From contig NZ_CP086235.1 of the NCBI RefSeq assembly GCF_023612095.1, forward strand, positions 2,119,501 through 2,183,500: 64,000 nucleotides of DNA. The letters are read 5' to 3'. Positions 9,581-18,212 of the stretch are shown piece after piece. Both the position numbers and the translations under genes were made by a program. Source of the DNA: Cytobacillus firmus (GTDB lineage Bacteria > Bacillota > Bacilli > Bacillales > Cytobacillaceae). Position 1 is the first letter of the stretch; each line of letters opens with the position of its first letter. The notes under the pieces were generated by a model. It was not told where the DNA came from and searched no databases. It worked only from the letters and a program-made list of their open reading frames with translations.

Positions 9581-9724
9581 TTAATCTCTCATTGCACCTG
9601 CTTCTCTGGAAGTCATTGCACCTTGCCCCTGGCTTACATCTTTTTGGATTTCTTGTTTTACTTTTTGTGGATCAGTCCCGGCAGGTTTCGTCATAATGTC
9701 TTTAGCTTGTTGCTCCTGTTGCAT
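9581..9724 (-). CDS. Small hydrophilic Gln-rich protein (47 aa)
   Basis: A short gene with GGAGG 7 bases before the ATG at 9724 and a terminator directly after its stop. The product is polar and Gln/Lys/Met-rich (begins MQQEQQAKDIMTKPAG; ends SREAGAMRD) and has no Cys. Composition and size recall small acid-soluble spore proteins, but no diagnostic SASP motif was seen, so the link to spores is only a guess. Confidence 0.6.
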   Translation of the reverse strand: MQQEQQAKDIMTKPAGTDPQKVKQEIQKDVSQGQGAMTSREAGAMRD

Positions 9725-10008
9725 ACAGATCCCTCCTCATTTTTTTTACACAAACTTATAATTTACAATAAAACACTCATTTATCAGAGGATATGAGAAA
9801 AAAGTGAGGGGAGTATTAAAACCAAGAAGAACACTTTCTGTTTATGTATGAAAATCATGTTTTAATGACTGTTGCAATAAGGGAACAATCTAATAAAGCG
9901 ATGCTATCATCAGCATTTATAAAATTACCATCTATAGAATGAGAATACGTATACGTTCCAGGAGATGATTACGTTCCTTAACTTCTGGTGCAGGGATTTA
10001 TGCCATTC

Positions 10009-10230
10009 CTATTTCGTCATAGTAAATATTCTTCCATTATTCAACTCGCACCAATCTAATCCCTCATATGTTTCCTTTTTTCCATACTTATTAAAAAAGG
10101 CTTCCTTGTTATCGAATACTTCCATTAAGCCATTTTCCAGTAACGTGGTCATTCGAAAAGTATTTAAATTAAAAACGCTGGAGACAGCTATTAATTCACC
10201 TATATGGACATTGTTAGCAACATTTTTCAT
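10009..10230 (-). CDS. Hypothetical protein (73 aa)
   Basis: AAGGAGATG lies just upstream of the ATG at 10230, supporting translation. The product is soluble, with a DNKEAFFNKYGKKETYEG stretch and a C-terminal NNGRIFTMTK. No family recognised and no operon partner. Confidence 0.55.
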   Translation of the reverse strand: MKNVANNVHIGELIAVSSVFNLNTFRMTTLLENGLMEVFDNKEAFFNKYGKKETYEGLDWCELNNGRIFTMTK

Positions 10231-10385
10231 AATTTCATCTCCTTTTTTAGAAAAATCTGCTCAGATTTACTGTTACTAATAGAAATAATCCTTTGTATTT
10301 AACAACCTATATATTAATCTTAGCTGAACACATGAATGTATGCGCCGACCCTTACTAAATCAATTTAAAATATCTGAGGGATGGA

Positions 10386-10529
10386 GTGAAGGCAAAAACT
10401 CTCGCAGAAAAAGAAGTGACAATCTCCCTTAACCCTGTTAAAGTCAATAATTCCACTGTGGTAACACCTGACATTGCAGCTTCCAATGGTGTAATCCATG
10501 TCATTGACCGGGTATTATTGCCGAAATAG
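10386..10529 (+). pseudogene. Fasciclin (FAS1) domain remnant, C-terminal end
   Basis: The frame ends with NGVIHVIDRVLLPK, the classic H2 box and end of FAS1 adhesion domains, preceded by VVTPDIAAS. The frame stays open only to about 10359; the rest of the domain, the signal peptide and a start are missing. A terminator follows at 10540. A 5' deletion is the simplest explanation. Confidence 0.75.
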
Positions 10530-10539
10530 TATTGAGAAG

Positions 10540-10573
10540 AGACTGAAATTCCCTTGGGTTTCAGTCTTTCTTT
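10540..10573 (+). terminator. Rho-independent terminator after the fasciclin remnant
   Basis: AGACTGAAA pairs with TTTCAGTCT and is followed by a T-rich tract. Confidence 0.7.
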
Positions 10574-10683
10574 ATGTCTTTTTTATTGTTGGCTGCGTTA
10601 AAAAGTTTTTGTGTTTTTCAGGCGGAAATTATAGGCACCTCTGATTTGGAGGTTCCCGATCTTAAAACGTTAAAGCACCCGTT

Positions 10684-10841
10684 AATAAAGTGAAACTTCA
10701 ATCAGTGGGGTTTTCCTTATCCCCCACTGAATGTTAGTTGAACCAATCGGGCCTTTACGGGCAGTTTGACCCCCGCTTATCCTCCTTTGATTCCTCTGAG
10801 TCTTGAAGCGGGGGTCTTACTGCCCGTTAGACTGCGATAAA
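10684..10841 (-). repeat. Two-hairpin dispersed repeat, copy A
   Basis: About 158 bp, almost identical in reverse orientation to 41195-41353. It contains a long two-part hairpin (CGGGCAG/CTGCCCG and ACCCCCGCTT/AAGCGGGGGT) and a second hairpin (AATCAGTGGGG/CCCCACTGA). Read on the minus strand it begins two bases after the stop of the VOC gene at 10843. Copy B likewise follows a gene in the same relative orientation, so it may act as a 3'-UTR RNA element or be a small non-autonomous mobile repeat. Confidence 0.85.
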
Positions 10842-10842
10842 C

Positions 10843-11214
10843 TTACCAGTGTACCTGAAGTTTATTGCCATTTGGGTCATAAAAGTGGAAAAAGGCATGA
10901 CCATTATCTTCTTTTATATCCTCGACCTTAACTTGATGATCAATTAAGTACTGATGAAATTCAGATAAATTTGGACTTGTAAAGCCAATGCTAAATTCTT
11001 GTTCATTTTCAATTGTAAAATGTGCAAATGTTTCATCTTCGGTAGGAACTAAGATAAGTAAGAAAGGTCCAACGTTTACTTTTAAAATTGCAAGTTCGTC
11101 AGTATTGTTCAGTAACTGGAGCCCTAATACATCTTTATACCATTGTGCAGACAACTCTAAATCTTTTACAGGAATCCTAATATAATGTACTTGTTCAATA
11201 AATGATTTGCTCAC
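10843..11214 (-). CDS. VOC (glyoxalase/bleomycin resistance) family protein
   Basis: A 123-residue single-domain protein with the beta-alpha-beta-beta-beta pattern of the vicinal oxygen chelate fold, duplicated: VHYIRIPVKDLELSAQWYKD at the start and FHFYDPNGNKLQVHW at the end. A GTG start at 11214 was chosen because AAAGGAG lies upstream. Such proteins are metal-dependent enzymes or drug-binding proteins; substrate unknown. Confidence 0.8.
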   Translation of the reverse strand: MSKSFIEQVHYIRIPVKDLELSAQWYKDVLGLQLLNNTDELAILKVNVGPFLLILVPTEDETFAHFTIENEQEFSIGFTSPNLSEFHQYLIDHQVKVEDIKEDNGHAFFHFYDPNGNKLQVHW

Positions 11215-11665
11215 AGCTTTCTCTCCTTTATTTAATCCGGTTTATCAAATAATTTCCCTTTCTACAAACCTTTTTCCTTCCATTTATTGAATAAACCAGC
11301 CCTAACGGAACAAAAACCTCCTATATAAGTAATTAGCTATTCATGAAAGATCCTGCTTGAAAAAACCTGTCACAAAATGTTCGAAATTGAAGAAAAATTT
11401 CATTTTTTCACCTCCGTTTTTAATAAAAAGGCTGGATAACGCCTTTAAAGAAGGTTTTTGTGACATAGATCATAAATAAAAGTCTCACGCTAAGTTCGAT
11501 AATTAAGCCGCATATTATATCTTGCCTTTCCGCTACCGTCAATAGTATGAAAACAGGCTGACTTAGCAAAATCAGGCCTTAGAAAGAAAGGAGCGAGTGT
11601 GATGGTGAAAAATGATTTTACAATAATCAGACAACATGCCTATAATGAATCTCGGGGTGAGAAAT
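11215..11665. other. Intergenic region before the DndB-like pair
   Basis: No supported gene. A promoter-like TTGCCT-N18-TATGAA lies near 11521-11552. A competing ATG at 11602 with an AAGGAG site opens a 58-codon frame that ends inside the next gene. Confidence 0.4.
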
Positions 11666-12760
11666 ATGACAGATATTGGCGTATTAACCAGAATTATGGG
11701 ATCGTCATACAATCAATTTGGCAAAAAAGTACTAGTGACTCAGCTGCGCTATGCGACTTTGGAAGCGATATTTGAAGTGGATGAAGAAGTTCAGAGAAAG
11801 CTGGACCCAAAAAGACGGGTGGAGATCAGAGAGTTTATCATTCAATCGCTTGAAGGAGGCAGTGACTTTTATTTTTCTCCATTTGTGTTTTCGGCCAGAG
11901 GCGCGATTCGCCAAACGGAGGATGGATGGGAACTGACTCCAGGAAGCAAGCTTTATATTATTGATGGACAGCACAGAAGCGCGAGTTTCTCATCTGCGAT
12001 TAGCCATCTTAAATCCAGAAAAGAATCAGCGGAAGAAACAGGCAGGCTGGAGGAAGCCATCATGCTGCAGACCTATATTGAGAGATTGAAAGAATATCCC
12101 GTTGCCATGCAGGTATTTCTGGATTTGACAACAACACAGGAGAGGCAGCTTTTTACTGATATAAATACGGAAAGAAGAGATGCTCATGTCGGGCAGGTTA
12201 TGCTCTATGATCAGCGTGACCAATATACTGAGCTGACAAGAACCGTTGCATCAAAGCTTCAGCCTATGTTTGAAATCGAACAAAGCCTTTCCAGAATATC
12301 CATTCACAACTCCGCACTTACATCATTAGCCACCATGAAGAGATGCATCATTGCCTTATTTGAAGGCATTCTAACAGTAAAAAAAGGTACCCCGTATTAT
12401 AGATGCAATCCGAAGGAAGCTGAAGAGATTGCAATCGAATTTTTTCAGATATGGCCGCAGATTTTCCCGAAGAAAAGTGCCAATAGAATTAAGTTTGCAA
12501 GCGGTTACTCAGGGGTGCAAATAGCTCTAGCCTATTGTGTCAATCAGATGACCAGGACTCATAACTTATCCTACAAAGCAGCTATACACGAACTTAAAAA
12601 CTTAAAATCCGAGTGCAGCTGGAATCACGATGATCCAATATTCCGTCACCTGTTTGACCCGTCAGCTTCGAAAATTAAAGGCCATTCAGCCACAAGAAAA
12701 ATCCAGCAGACTTCATTAGAATTCAAAAAGAAAATCGAACAGGGAGGGCTGAAGCTGTGA
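11666..12760 (+). CDS. DGQHR-domain DndB-like protein, first of a pair
   Basis: A 364-residue protein with the DGQHR signature (IIDGQHRSASF), the hallmark of the ParB-like nuclease-related DndB family. The later stretch DLTTTQERQLFTDINTERR also fits. DndB proteins regulate or modulate phosphorothioate DNA modification, but no dndC/D/E genes lie here, so this is an orphan DndB-like gene. The start at 11666 has GGGGTGAG upstream; an in-frame ATG at 11636 would add ten residues. The stop overlaps the next start (GTGA), so the two genes form an operon. Function may be DNA-related; substrate unknown. Confidence 0.8.
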   Translation: MTDIGVLTRIMGSSYNQFGKKVLVTQLRYATLEAIFEVDEEVQRKLDPKRRVEIREFIIQSLEGGSDFYFSPFVFSARGAIRQTEDGWELTPGSKLYIIDGQHRSASFSSAISHLKSRKESAEETGRLEEAIMLQTYIERLKEYPVAMQVFLDLTTTQERQLFTDINTERRDAHVGQVMLYDQRDQYTELTRTVASKLQPMFEIEQSLSRISIHNSALTSLATMKRCIIALFEGILTVKKGTPYYRCNPKEAEEIAIEFFQIWPQIFPKKSANRIKFASGYSGVQIALAYCVNQMTRTHNLSYKAAIHELKNLKSECSWNHDDPIFRHLFDPSASKIKGHSATRKIQQTSLEFKKKIEQGGLKL

Positions 12761-13789
12761 TTGTTCAAGATGTTTTTACTAAGCGGCAGACTTTCATTGC
12801 GCTGCCTGTTTCTGAACTCGTCAGGATGCATAAAGAAGAAAGGCTTATTCTGAGAGACACAAATCAGCTTCAGGTGAGACGGATTAAAAAGTATATCTTC
12901 TCGAATGCTGCAGGGGGAAATATATATGCCGCCGCTGGTTGCCTCAGCTGAAGAGGGGACGTTAGGAGGGCAAGCGCCAGGCAGATTAAGAATTGTAGAT
13001 GGATCACACCGGATGAAAGCCCTGCTTCAGCTCGAGGATCAAATTTTTATGAGTATGAAAAGTGAGAAGGACGAAGAAATCCGGAATGCTTATCATCTTC
13101 AATATCTGCTGGAGAAGACAGAGATCTCCATTCAAGTCCTTGAAGGACTCTCCATGGATGAGGAAAACCAGCTTTTTATTGATTTAAACACAAAAGGGAA
13201 ACAGGTGGCATTGTCCAAGCGAATCGCCTATGATTCGAGAGACCGTTTAAATGGGATGACGAACCGGATTCTCCAATCCAATTCCAAGCTGATAGAAGCA
13301 GGTGTGGAAACCGAAAAAAGGGCCATTATTCGGCCTGCTAATAAAAAATTCCTCTCACTCTCCCAGCTGCGTTTGCTTGTGGCCATTATTCTGGCAGGCA
13401 AGCTGTTAAACAGAACGGATGAATGGAAGGAAAATGCCGTGGGAGATGATGAAGTTTATATGGATATCGTAAATTCCTGGTTCGATAAACTCTTCTCCTT
13501 TGAATCTCCTAAAAGAATCGGAAACTATCACGAAACCATGCTGGCGAGCTTTCCGCTTATTCAGGCCATATTGTTATACGCAATGAAAGATTGGGAAGAT
13601 CAATCACTGGCAGCCAAAAAACAAAGTCTGATTGAACGAATGGATAGCTTAATGGAAGTGAACTGGAGCAGTGCGAATCCGGAGTGGAGAAGATTTGATG
13701 GAATGGCAAGAGGAGAATTCTTTTACCTTGATAAAAGCAAGAAAAATATAGAGGAAATCGCCAATTGGCTGGAGGCGCAAAGGAGGTGA
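12757..13789 (+). pseudogene. Second DndB-like (DGSHR) gene, disrupted by one frameshift
   Basis: Two overlapping frames join into one DndB-like protein of about 343 residues: the first gives VRRIKKYIFSNAAG, the second continues EIYMPPLVASAEEG and then IVDGSHRMKALLQL and QLFIDLNTKGK. Removing one G from the GGGGG run at 12913-12917 restores a continuous frame. The gene starts with a GTG that overlaps the first gene's stop. The shift may be a sequencing error, a recent mutation, a phase-variable tract or, less likely, programmed frameshifting. The two paralogs probably act together. Confidence 0.75.
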
Positions 13790-13807
13790 GCATAGTGTAA
13801 AAGCATA

Positions 13808-13892
13808 AAAAACCCTCAGGCCGGTCCGGGAAGACGATAGCCTGAGAGTCTGGTTGAGATGGAGTATACCAGCTCATAAGTTAGTATACTCC
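13808..13892 (+). terminator. Two hairpins between the DndB-like pair and comK
   Basis: CTCAGGC/GCCTGAG is followed by a perfect GGAGTATAC/GTATACTCC inverted repeat (13861-13892) and a short T-rich tract. The second palindrome could be an operator for comK as well as a terminator. Confidence 0.5.
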
Positions 13893-13942
13893 TTAATTTA
13901 CATTTTTTAAATAGTGAAGTTTAAGGGAGGATATTAAGTACA

Positions 13943-14506
13943 ATGAATGCATTACTGATACGGGAGTATATAATCATTTCGGAAACGAAATCAATCAGGT
14001 CCCATTATAACGAAGAAGGCGAATGCTGCAGTTTGGTTTTAGAAGGGAACTATACGTTTATGGTAAAGAAGAGGCCGATTGAGATCATAGATGAAAGCAT
14101 AAACTATTATGGCTTTGATCTGAATGGTGCATCGAGCGGTTCGAGAACCATACTTGGACCCTGCAGGGCTGCACCAGTACGAATTCCAGGTGGAATGGAC
14201 ATGTACTGGTTTCCTCATACTTCGCCCGGGCATGATGAATGTGTGTGGTTTGCGTTTCATCATGTGGAAGCGATCAAGGCTGAGGGCCATGATACCTCAA
14301 ACGTTTATGTGAGTGGAGGTCATTGTTTTAAACTGAATGCGGCTGAAAAAGAGGTTTCTATGAAATATGACCGGGCAGAGAAGCTGGAATCAAGAATATC
14401 CAAGCGCAAGGTAAATACCTTCAGCTTTATTATGGAAAGAACCACCGATACTTACTCGGTTAAAAAAGGGAGACGGAATTATATTATTGAGAGGAAGAAA
14501 GAGTAG
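13943..14506 (+). CDS. comK: Competence transcription factor ComK
   Basis: A 187-residue protein that aligns by eye with ComK: EIIDESINYYG (compare QIVDRSCRFFG in B. subtilis), the conserved P..I..G..MYWFPHTSP..(E)CVW segment, and a mid-protein V.A.(K).(F/E) region. ComK is the DNA-binding master activator of DNA uptake genes. GGGAGG lies about 12 bases before the ATG, a long spacing that could limit translation. It stands alone, downstream of two DndB-like genes. The C-terminal 25 residues are basic. No clear AAAA-N5-TTTT ComK boxes were found upstream. Confidence 0.85.
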   Translation: MNALLIREYIIISETKSIRSHYNEEGECCSLVLEGNYTFMVKKRPIEIIDESINYYGFDLNGASSGSRTILGPCRAAPVRIPGGMDMYWFPHTSPGHDECVWFAFHHVEAIKAEGHDTSNVYVSGGHCFKLNAAEKEVSMKYDRAEKLESRISKRKVNTFSFIMERTTDTYSVKKGRRNYIIERKKE

Positions 14507-14536
14507 CAGCAGATAGCGTCTGTTGGCGGCTACAGA

Positions 14537-14574
14537 GTGCCTGTCCCGCATAACTGGGATAGGCGCTTTCTAAA
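14537..14574 (+). terminator. Hairpin after comK
   Basis: GCCTGTCCC pairs with GGGATAGGC around a short loop. The T-run is weak, so efficiency is uncertain. Confidence 0.45.
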
Positions 14575-14687
14575 AAGGTATATTGCTAAGGCAGCTTTTA
14601 CTGTTATCCGGACTATCTCAGATCCCAAAATTCTTGTCTGATTCGACATGATTCCTGATATAATGATAAGAGAAGGAGGTGAGAAAG

Positions 14688-15089
14688 GTGGAAAAAGTAC
14701 TGAATTTAATCCTGAACAAGCTTGAATCATTAGATCATAGTGTGGATTCCATGGATAAAAGGCTGGACACATTGGATCAAAAGGTCAGCTCGATGGATAA
14801 AAGGCTGGACGCATTGGATCAGAAAGTCAACTCTATGGATAAGAGGCTGACAGCGGACTTAAAACGGCATGAGGACCTTATCCAGCAATTGATTCATAGT
14901 GTCGCCAGCACAAATGTTAAAATGAATGAAATGAATGAAAAATTGTCTGTAATTGATGCGAAAGCGGATCAGGCTATTGAACAGATTGCCGATCTTAGAG
15001 AATCAGCCGCATCTAAGCATGATCTTGCTTATTATGATCAGAAGATTTCAGAGCACTCCCGGCAGATCTATAAGCTGAACAATCAGTAA
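14688..15089 (+). CDS. Coiled-coil protein of unknown function (133 aa)
   Basis: The GTG at 14688 follows AAGGAGG at ideal spacing; an upstream GTG at 14679 overlaps that site. Residues 15-55 consist of nearly identical 14-residue repeats (SMDKRLDxLDQKVx), giving an uninterrupted coiled coil, and the rest is also helical. It is hydrophilic with no membrane segment. Bacillus genomes carry similar short coiled-coil proteins; no function is assigned. Confidence 0.75.
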   Translation: MEKVLNLILNKLESLDHSVDSMDKRLDTLDQKVSSMDKRLDALDQKVNSMDKRLTADLKRHEDLIQQLIHSVASTNVKMNEMNEKLSVIDAKADQAIEQIADLRESAASKHDLAYYDQKISEHSRQIYKLNNQ

Positions 15090-15144
15090 TCCTCCAGAGA
15101 ACACTTCGTACAATCTTCATTTACAATAGATGTTCCTAATCAGG

Positions 15145-15188
15145 CACCTGACCTCTTACATTGGACTTAGAGGACAGGTGTTTTCATT
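15145..15188 (+). terminator. Rho-independent terminator
   Basis: CACCTGaCCTCT pairs with AGAGGaCAGGTG and is followed by TTTTCATTT. Confidence 0.7.
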
Positions 15189-15282
15189 TATCTGATCTAC
15201 ACCTATCTGAAAATTTAACTGGGCTGCGTCGTACAATGAATGCAGAAAGAAGATGACATAACTCAAAGGGAGAAAATCACAC

Positions 15283-16044
15283 ATGAAAAACCTGACCATA
15301 TTCACCGCCTCAGCCGCAAAGCCAAATATCATCGTGAATCCGGCGAATGCTGCAGACCGAATGGAACTTCCGGCAGGCTGGAGCATCTCCGCCGATAATC
15401 CAGAAGATATCATCCATGGCTTCTCTCAATTAAAAATCAAGAAAGAATACAAGTTAAGAGGCTATCAATATTTTAGCGGCAGAAACGGCAATGGAGTGGT
15501 GTGGGCGATTCCGGCAGAAGTGGAGCTTCCTAATCCTGATTTATGTGACCAATTGGATGACTACTTCCTCAGTCCGCCTAAGCCACAGTTCGCATTGGAT
15601 GACTTTATGGGCGCGATTGATGGGGACAGGTCACCTTTATCCTATCTGCAGGCGGCGATTGCTTTGCATGAGCTTTATGAATTTGGGGCGATATGGCATG
15701 GCTGTTCGTGGGGACAGGACCGGATATTGCCTTATACGGATGATTACAGAGAAGAGATGCGTTCAGATATAGACGAGCGGGATCCGGGAATAGAAGACTA
15801 CTTGAATTTTGTTCACCCGTGGGATGAACTGAAGGAAATTCCGGATATCCTCAATCCACATTTTTTCTATAAAAATGGAAAACCGGTAGTCATTTTTTAT
15901 ACGGTTAACGATATTGGCTATTACAAATTAAACCGGTACATCCATACATTTAACAAGGAATCCTATATCCAGAAGGTAAAACGTGAAGAAATCGGGTCAG
16001 GCCCGGGGGAATTATTTTCTGAAACAAAGCTGTCACGATTATAA
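15283..16044 (+). CDS. Conserved hypothetical protein (253 aa)
   Basis: AAAGGGAG precedes the ATG at 15283. The product is soluble and acidic, without a signal peptide or membrane segment. Tryptophan-rich stretches (AIWHGCSWGQDR, FVHPWDELKEIP) and a C-terminal KPVVIFYTVND strand region stand out, but no family was recognised. It is monocistronic and separated from its neighbours. Confidence 0.65.
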   Translation: MKNLTIFTASAAKPNIIVNPANAADRMELPAGWSISADNPEDIIHGFSQLKIKKEYKLRGYQYFSGRNGNGVVWAIPAEVELPNPDLCDQLDDYFLSPPKPQFALDDFMGAIDGDRSPLSYLQAAIALHELYEFGAIWHGCSWGQDRILPYTDDYREEMRSDIDERDPGIEDYLNFVHPWDELKEIPDILNPHFFYKNGKPVVIFYTVNDIGYYKLNRYIHTFNKESYIQKVKREEIGSGPGELFSETKLSRL

Positions 16045-16243
16045 GTCCCATTGCCAAGTAAATAATGTTAGAATTAACAAAGAGGACTAAGCGGAAGGCA
16101 AGGTTCTCTTTTCTTTTTGCAGAGAGTTTACCAGCATTGGGATTTTTCAGAAATCATTGAGCATCAACTCCTGTTATAATAGATGTATAATTAATATTGG
16201 CATATAGAGAAAGAGAGAATAATTAAAAGGGGAAGAATTGATC

Positions 16244-17161
16244 ATGAAAGAGGAAGAAACCCTAAAGACGCAGAGACGGCCTTTATCAAAGATCCTCGCA
16301 CTGACAGTCAAAACAGGGATTATTAAATCCAATCTGATCCCGATGTTTGCAGGATTAACACTGGCCTTATATACGTATGACTTCGGGCTTCTGGAGAAGC
16401 TGCCCGAGATTCTGCTGGCTTTTATTGGCTCAAGCCTGGTAATGGGGGCAGCAGGGGCGTTTAATAATTTATATGACCGTGATATTGATTCGATCATGAA
16501 GCGGACACAAAGCAGACCAACTGTCACAGGGGAAATCACGACTAAGCAGGTATTGTGGCTTGCAAGCCTTATGTCTGTGTTTGGAATCCTCGCTCTTGCC
16601 TTCACGACTCCGTTAGCGGGTCTGCTTGGATTTTTGGGGCTGTTTTTTTATGTGGTTCCTTACACAATGTGGAGCAAACGAAGAACCATTTATAACACGG
16701 AGATTGGAAGCATTTCAGGTGCGATGCCGCCGCTAATCGGTTGGGCTGCCATCCATCCGGATATCACGCATCCTGCGATCCTTGGGCTGTTTATCATCAC
16801 CATCATCTGGCAAATGCCGCACTTTTATGCGATTGCGATCCGGAAGCATGATGAATATAAAGCGGCGAATGTGCCGATGCTGCCTGTTGTTAAAGGCGTC
16901 AGAAGGACATATATCCAGACGAATGTTTACTTAGTTATTCTGATTGGGATCAGCTTTCTGCTGGGTTCCTTAAGCACCGGCCTTATGCTCGTAGCCTTGC
17001 TCCTCGGGATTGCCTGGCTGGCACTCAGTATCTACGGCTATAAACGGATGGATCCCGAAAAGTGGGCAAAATCCCTGTTTATCTTTTCACTTGTCCATAT
17101 GACAGTTCTTTTTTCGACGGTGATTATTTACTCGATTATGGGTATTATTTTTAATTTGTAA
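16244..17161 (+). CDS. ctaB: Heme O synthase (protoheme IX farnesyltransferase)
   Basis: A 305-residue UbiA-superfamily prenyltransferase with about nine membrane segments. The first Asp-rich motif NLYDRDID binds Mg-diphosphate, followed by MKRTQSRPTVTG; WSKRRTIYNTEIGSISGAMPP and the second Asp region (KHDEYKAANVPMLPV) complete the family signature. It transfers farnesyl to heme B to give heme O for terminal oxidases. The ATG at 16244 is chosen because of AGGGGAAG upstream. It stands alone, not next to ctaA or cytochrome oxidase genes, so it may be a second copy. Confidence 0.93.
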   Translation: MKEEETLKTQRRPLSKILALTVKTGIIKSNLIPMFAGLTLALYTYDFGLLEKLPEILLAFIGSSLVMGAAGAFNNLYDRDIDSIMKRTQSRPTVTGEITTKQVLWLASLMSVFGILALAFTTPLAGLLGFLGLFFYVVPYTMWSKRRTIYNTEIGSISGAMPPLIGWAAIHPDITHPAILGLFIITIIWQMPHFYAIAIRKHDEYKAANVPMLPVVKGVRRTYIQTNVYLVILIGISFLLGSLSTGLMLVALLLGIAWLALSIYGYKRMDPEKWAKSLFIFSLVHMTVLFSTVIIYSIMGIIFNL

Positions 17162-17165
17162 AAAA

Positions 17166-17212
17166 ACAGACGACACACTGGACAATCAATCAGTGTGCGT
17201 CTGTTTTTGTTT
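17166..17212. terminator. Bidirectional terminator
   Basis: ACAGACGaCACACTG pairs with CAGTGTGcGTCTGT and is followed by TTTTTGTTT. It separates ctaB from the convergent HAAS gene. Confidence 0.8.
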
Positions 17213-18212
17213 AAGAGGTAATTCTTGATTTGCGGATTCCATCATAAATACTGATTCCTGCATAGATGATGAAAATGATGCTGATGCTGCTGAGCAGCCA
17301 GCTCTTCAATTGGGCAGCGGATATTGAAAATAAATCAGTCATGAATGCTATAAATTCCGCCTGGAGCAAATTCGGATTCAGCAGGATGATGATGAATACG
17401 ATGGTGGCAAGCAGTTCAAGGACGGTGTTGAAAATCGCCATTCTTTTTGTCCATTGCCCAATGATCAGTTTGTAAAGAGCGAGTCCCGCTTCGAGCGCAA
17501 TAATGACCACTACGATCGGCCAGTAACCGAGGAGCACATCCTGGTTGACAGCGGAAATTTTAAACTCCAGTCCTTCACTTCCGCCTCTATAGACACCCAT
17601 CAGCCGGTCGGCATAAAAGTAAAGGGTTGCCCAAATGGCTGTCCACATTAAGCTTCCGAAAACCTCAAACTTGGAAATGGCTTTTTTCTTCGGAATATAC
17701 GTAATGCTTTTCAAATCCTCCGGTGTCCACGGTTTTAAGCTTGGTGACAGAGGATGCTGCTCTTTTCCTTTATCCATCCTTTCAATTACCGCGAATACTA
17801 TGGTCAGCCAGAAAAATACCTGGACAGCCACTTCAATGAGTCTCCAAATTCCGTAGCCCATTAATTCGAGTATGGCATTGATGATCGTTTCATCCCGGTT
17901 AAAATTAAAAATAAACTCGGCAGCAAGCGAAATCAATGAAATCGCTGCGGCAATCGGCAGGATCATTTTTAAAAGGGATACATATACATCAAAATAGCGC
18001 GGCCCGATCAGATGCATCGGCTGATCCCGGTATCCTGCCGCCAGGGCTGCGGGACTGCCCAATTTGCTGAGGACATCCTTAACATCTTCCTCATTGTAAT
18101 CATCCGGAAGCATATCCCCGATCGTTGACTGCAGCTCGAGTGCGATATCCGCACGGCTCTTTTCAGGCAGCCTCCGGGTCACTTCCTGTATATAAACTTC
18201 AATTAAATCCAT
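17211..18212 (-). CDS. HAAS-domain membrane protein, PadR-linked
   Basis: The first about 75 residues (IEVYIQEVTRRLPEKSRADI through LSKLGSPAALAAGYRD) form the helical HAAS/DUF1700-type domain that accompanies PadR regulators; the rest has six or more membrane segments. The ATG at 18212 is preferred because of GGGGATGAGG upstream. Its start overlaps the padR stop (18199), so the two are translationally coupled. HAAS proteins probably bind or tune their PadR partner and couple it to a membrane event. Function otherwise unknown. Confidence 0.8.
   Translation of the reverse strand: MDLIEVYIQEVTRRLPEKSRADIALELQSTIGDMLPDDYNEEDVKDVLSKLGSPAALAAGYRDQPMHLIGPRYFDVYVSLLKMILPIAAAISLISLAAEFIFNFNRDETIINAILELMGYGIWRLIEVAVQVFFWLTIVFAVIERMDKGKEQHPLSPSLKPWTPEDLKSITYIPKKKAISKFEVFGSLMWTAIWATLYFYADRLMGVYRGGSEGLEFKISAVNQDVLLGYWPIVVVIIALEAGLALYKLIIGQWTKRMAIFNTVLELLATIVFIIILLNPNLLQAEFIAFMTDLFSISAAQLKSWLLSSISIIFIIYAGISIYDGIRKSRITS

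Noticed and set aside
11602..11775. 58-codon frame with AAGGAG site ahead of the first DndB-like gene
   Set aside because: It ends inside the DndB-like gene and has no family similarity; possibly a leader frame but unsupported.
12757..13789. Programmed ribosomal frameshift in the second DndB-like gene
   Set aside because: No slippery heptamer or downstream structure seen; a one-base indel in a G run is simpler.
11666..14506. Complete phosphorothioation (Dnd) system
   Set aside because: Only DndB-like genes are present; no DndC, D or E homolog was found.
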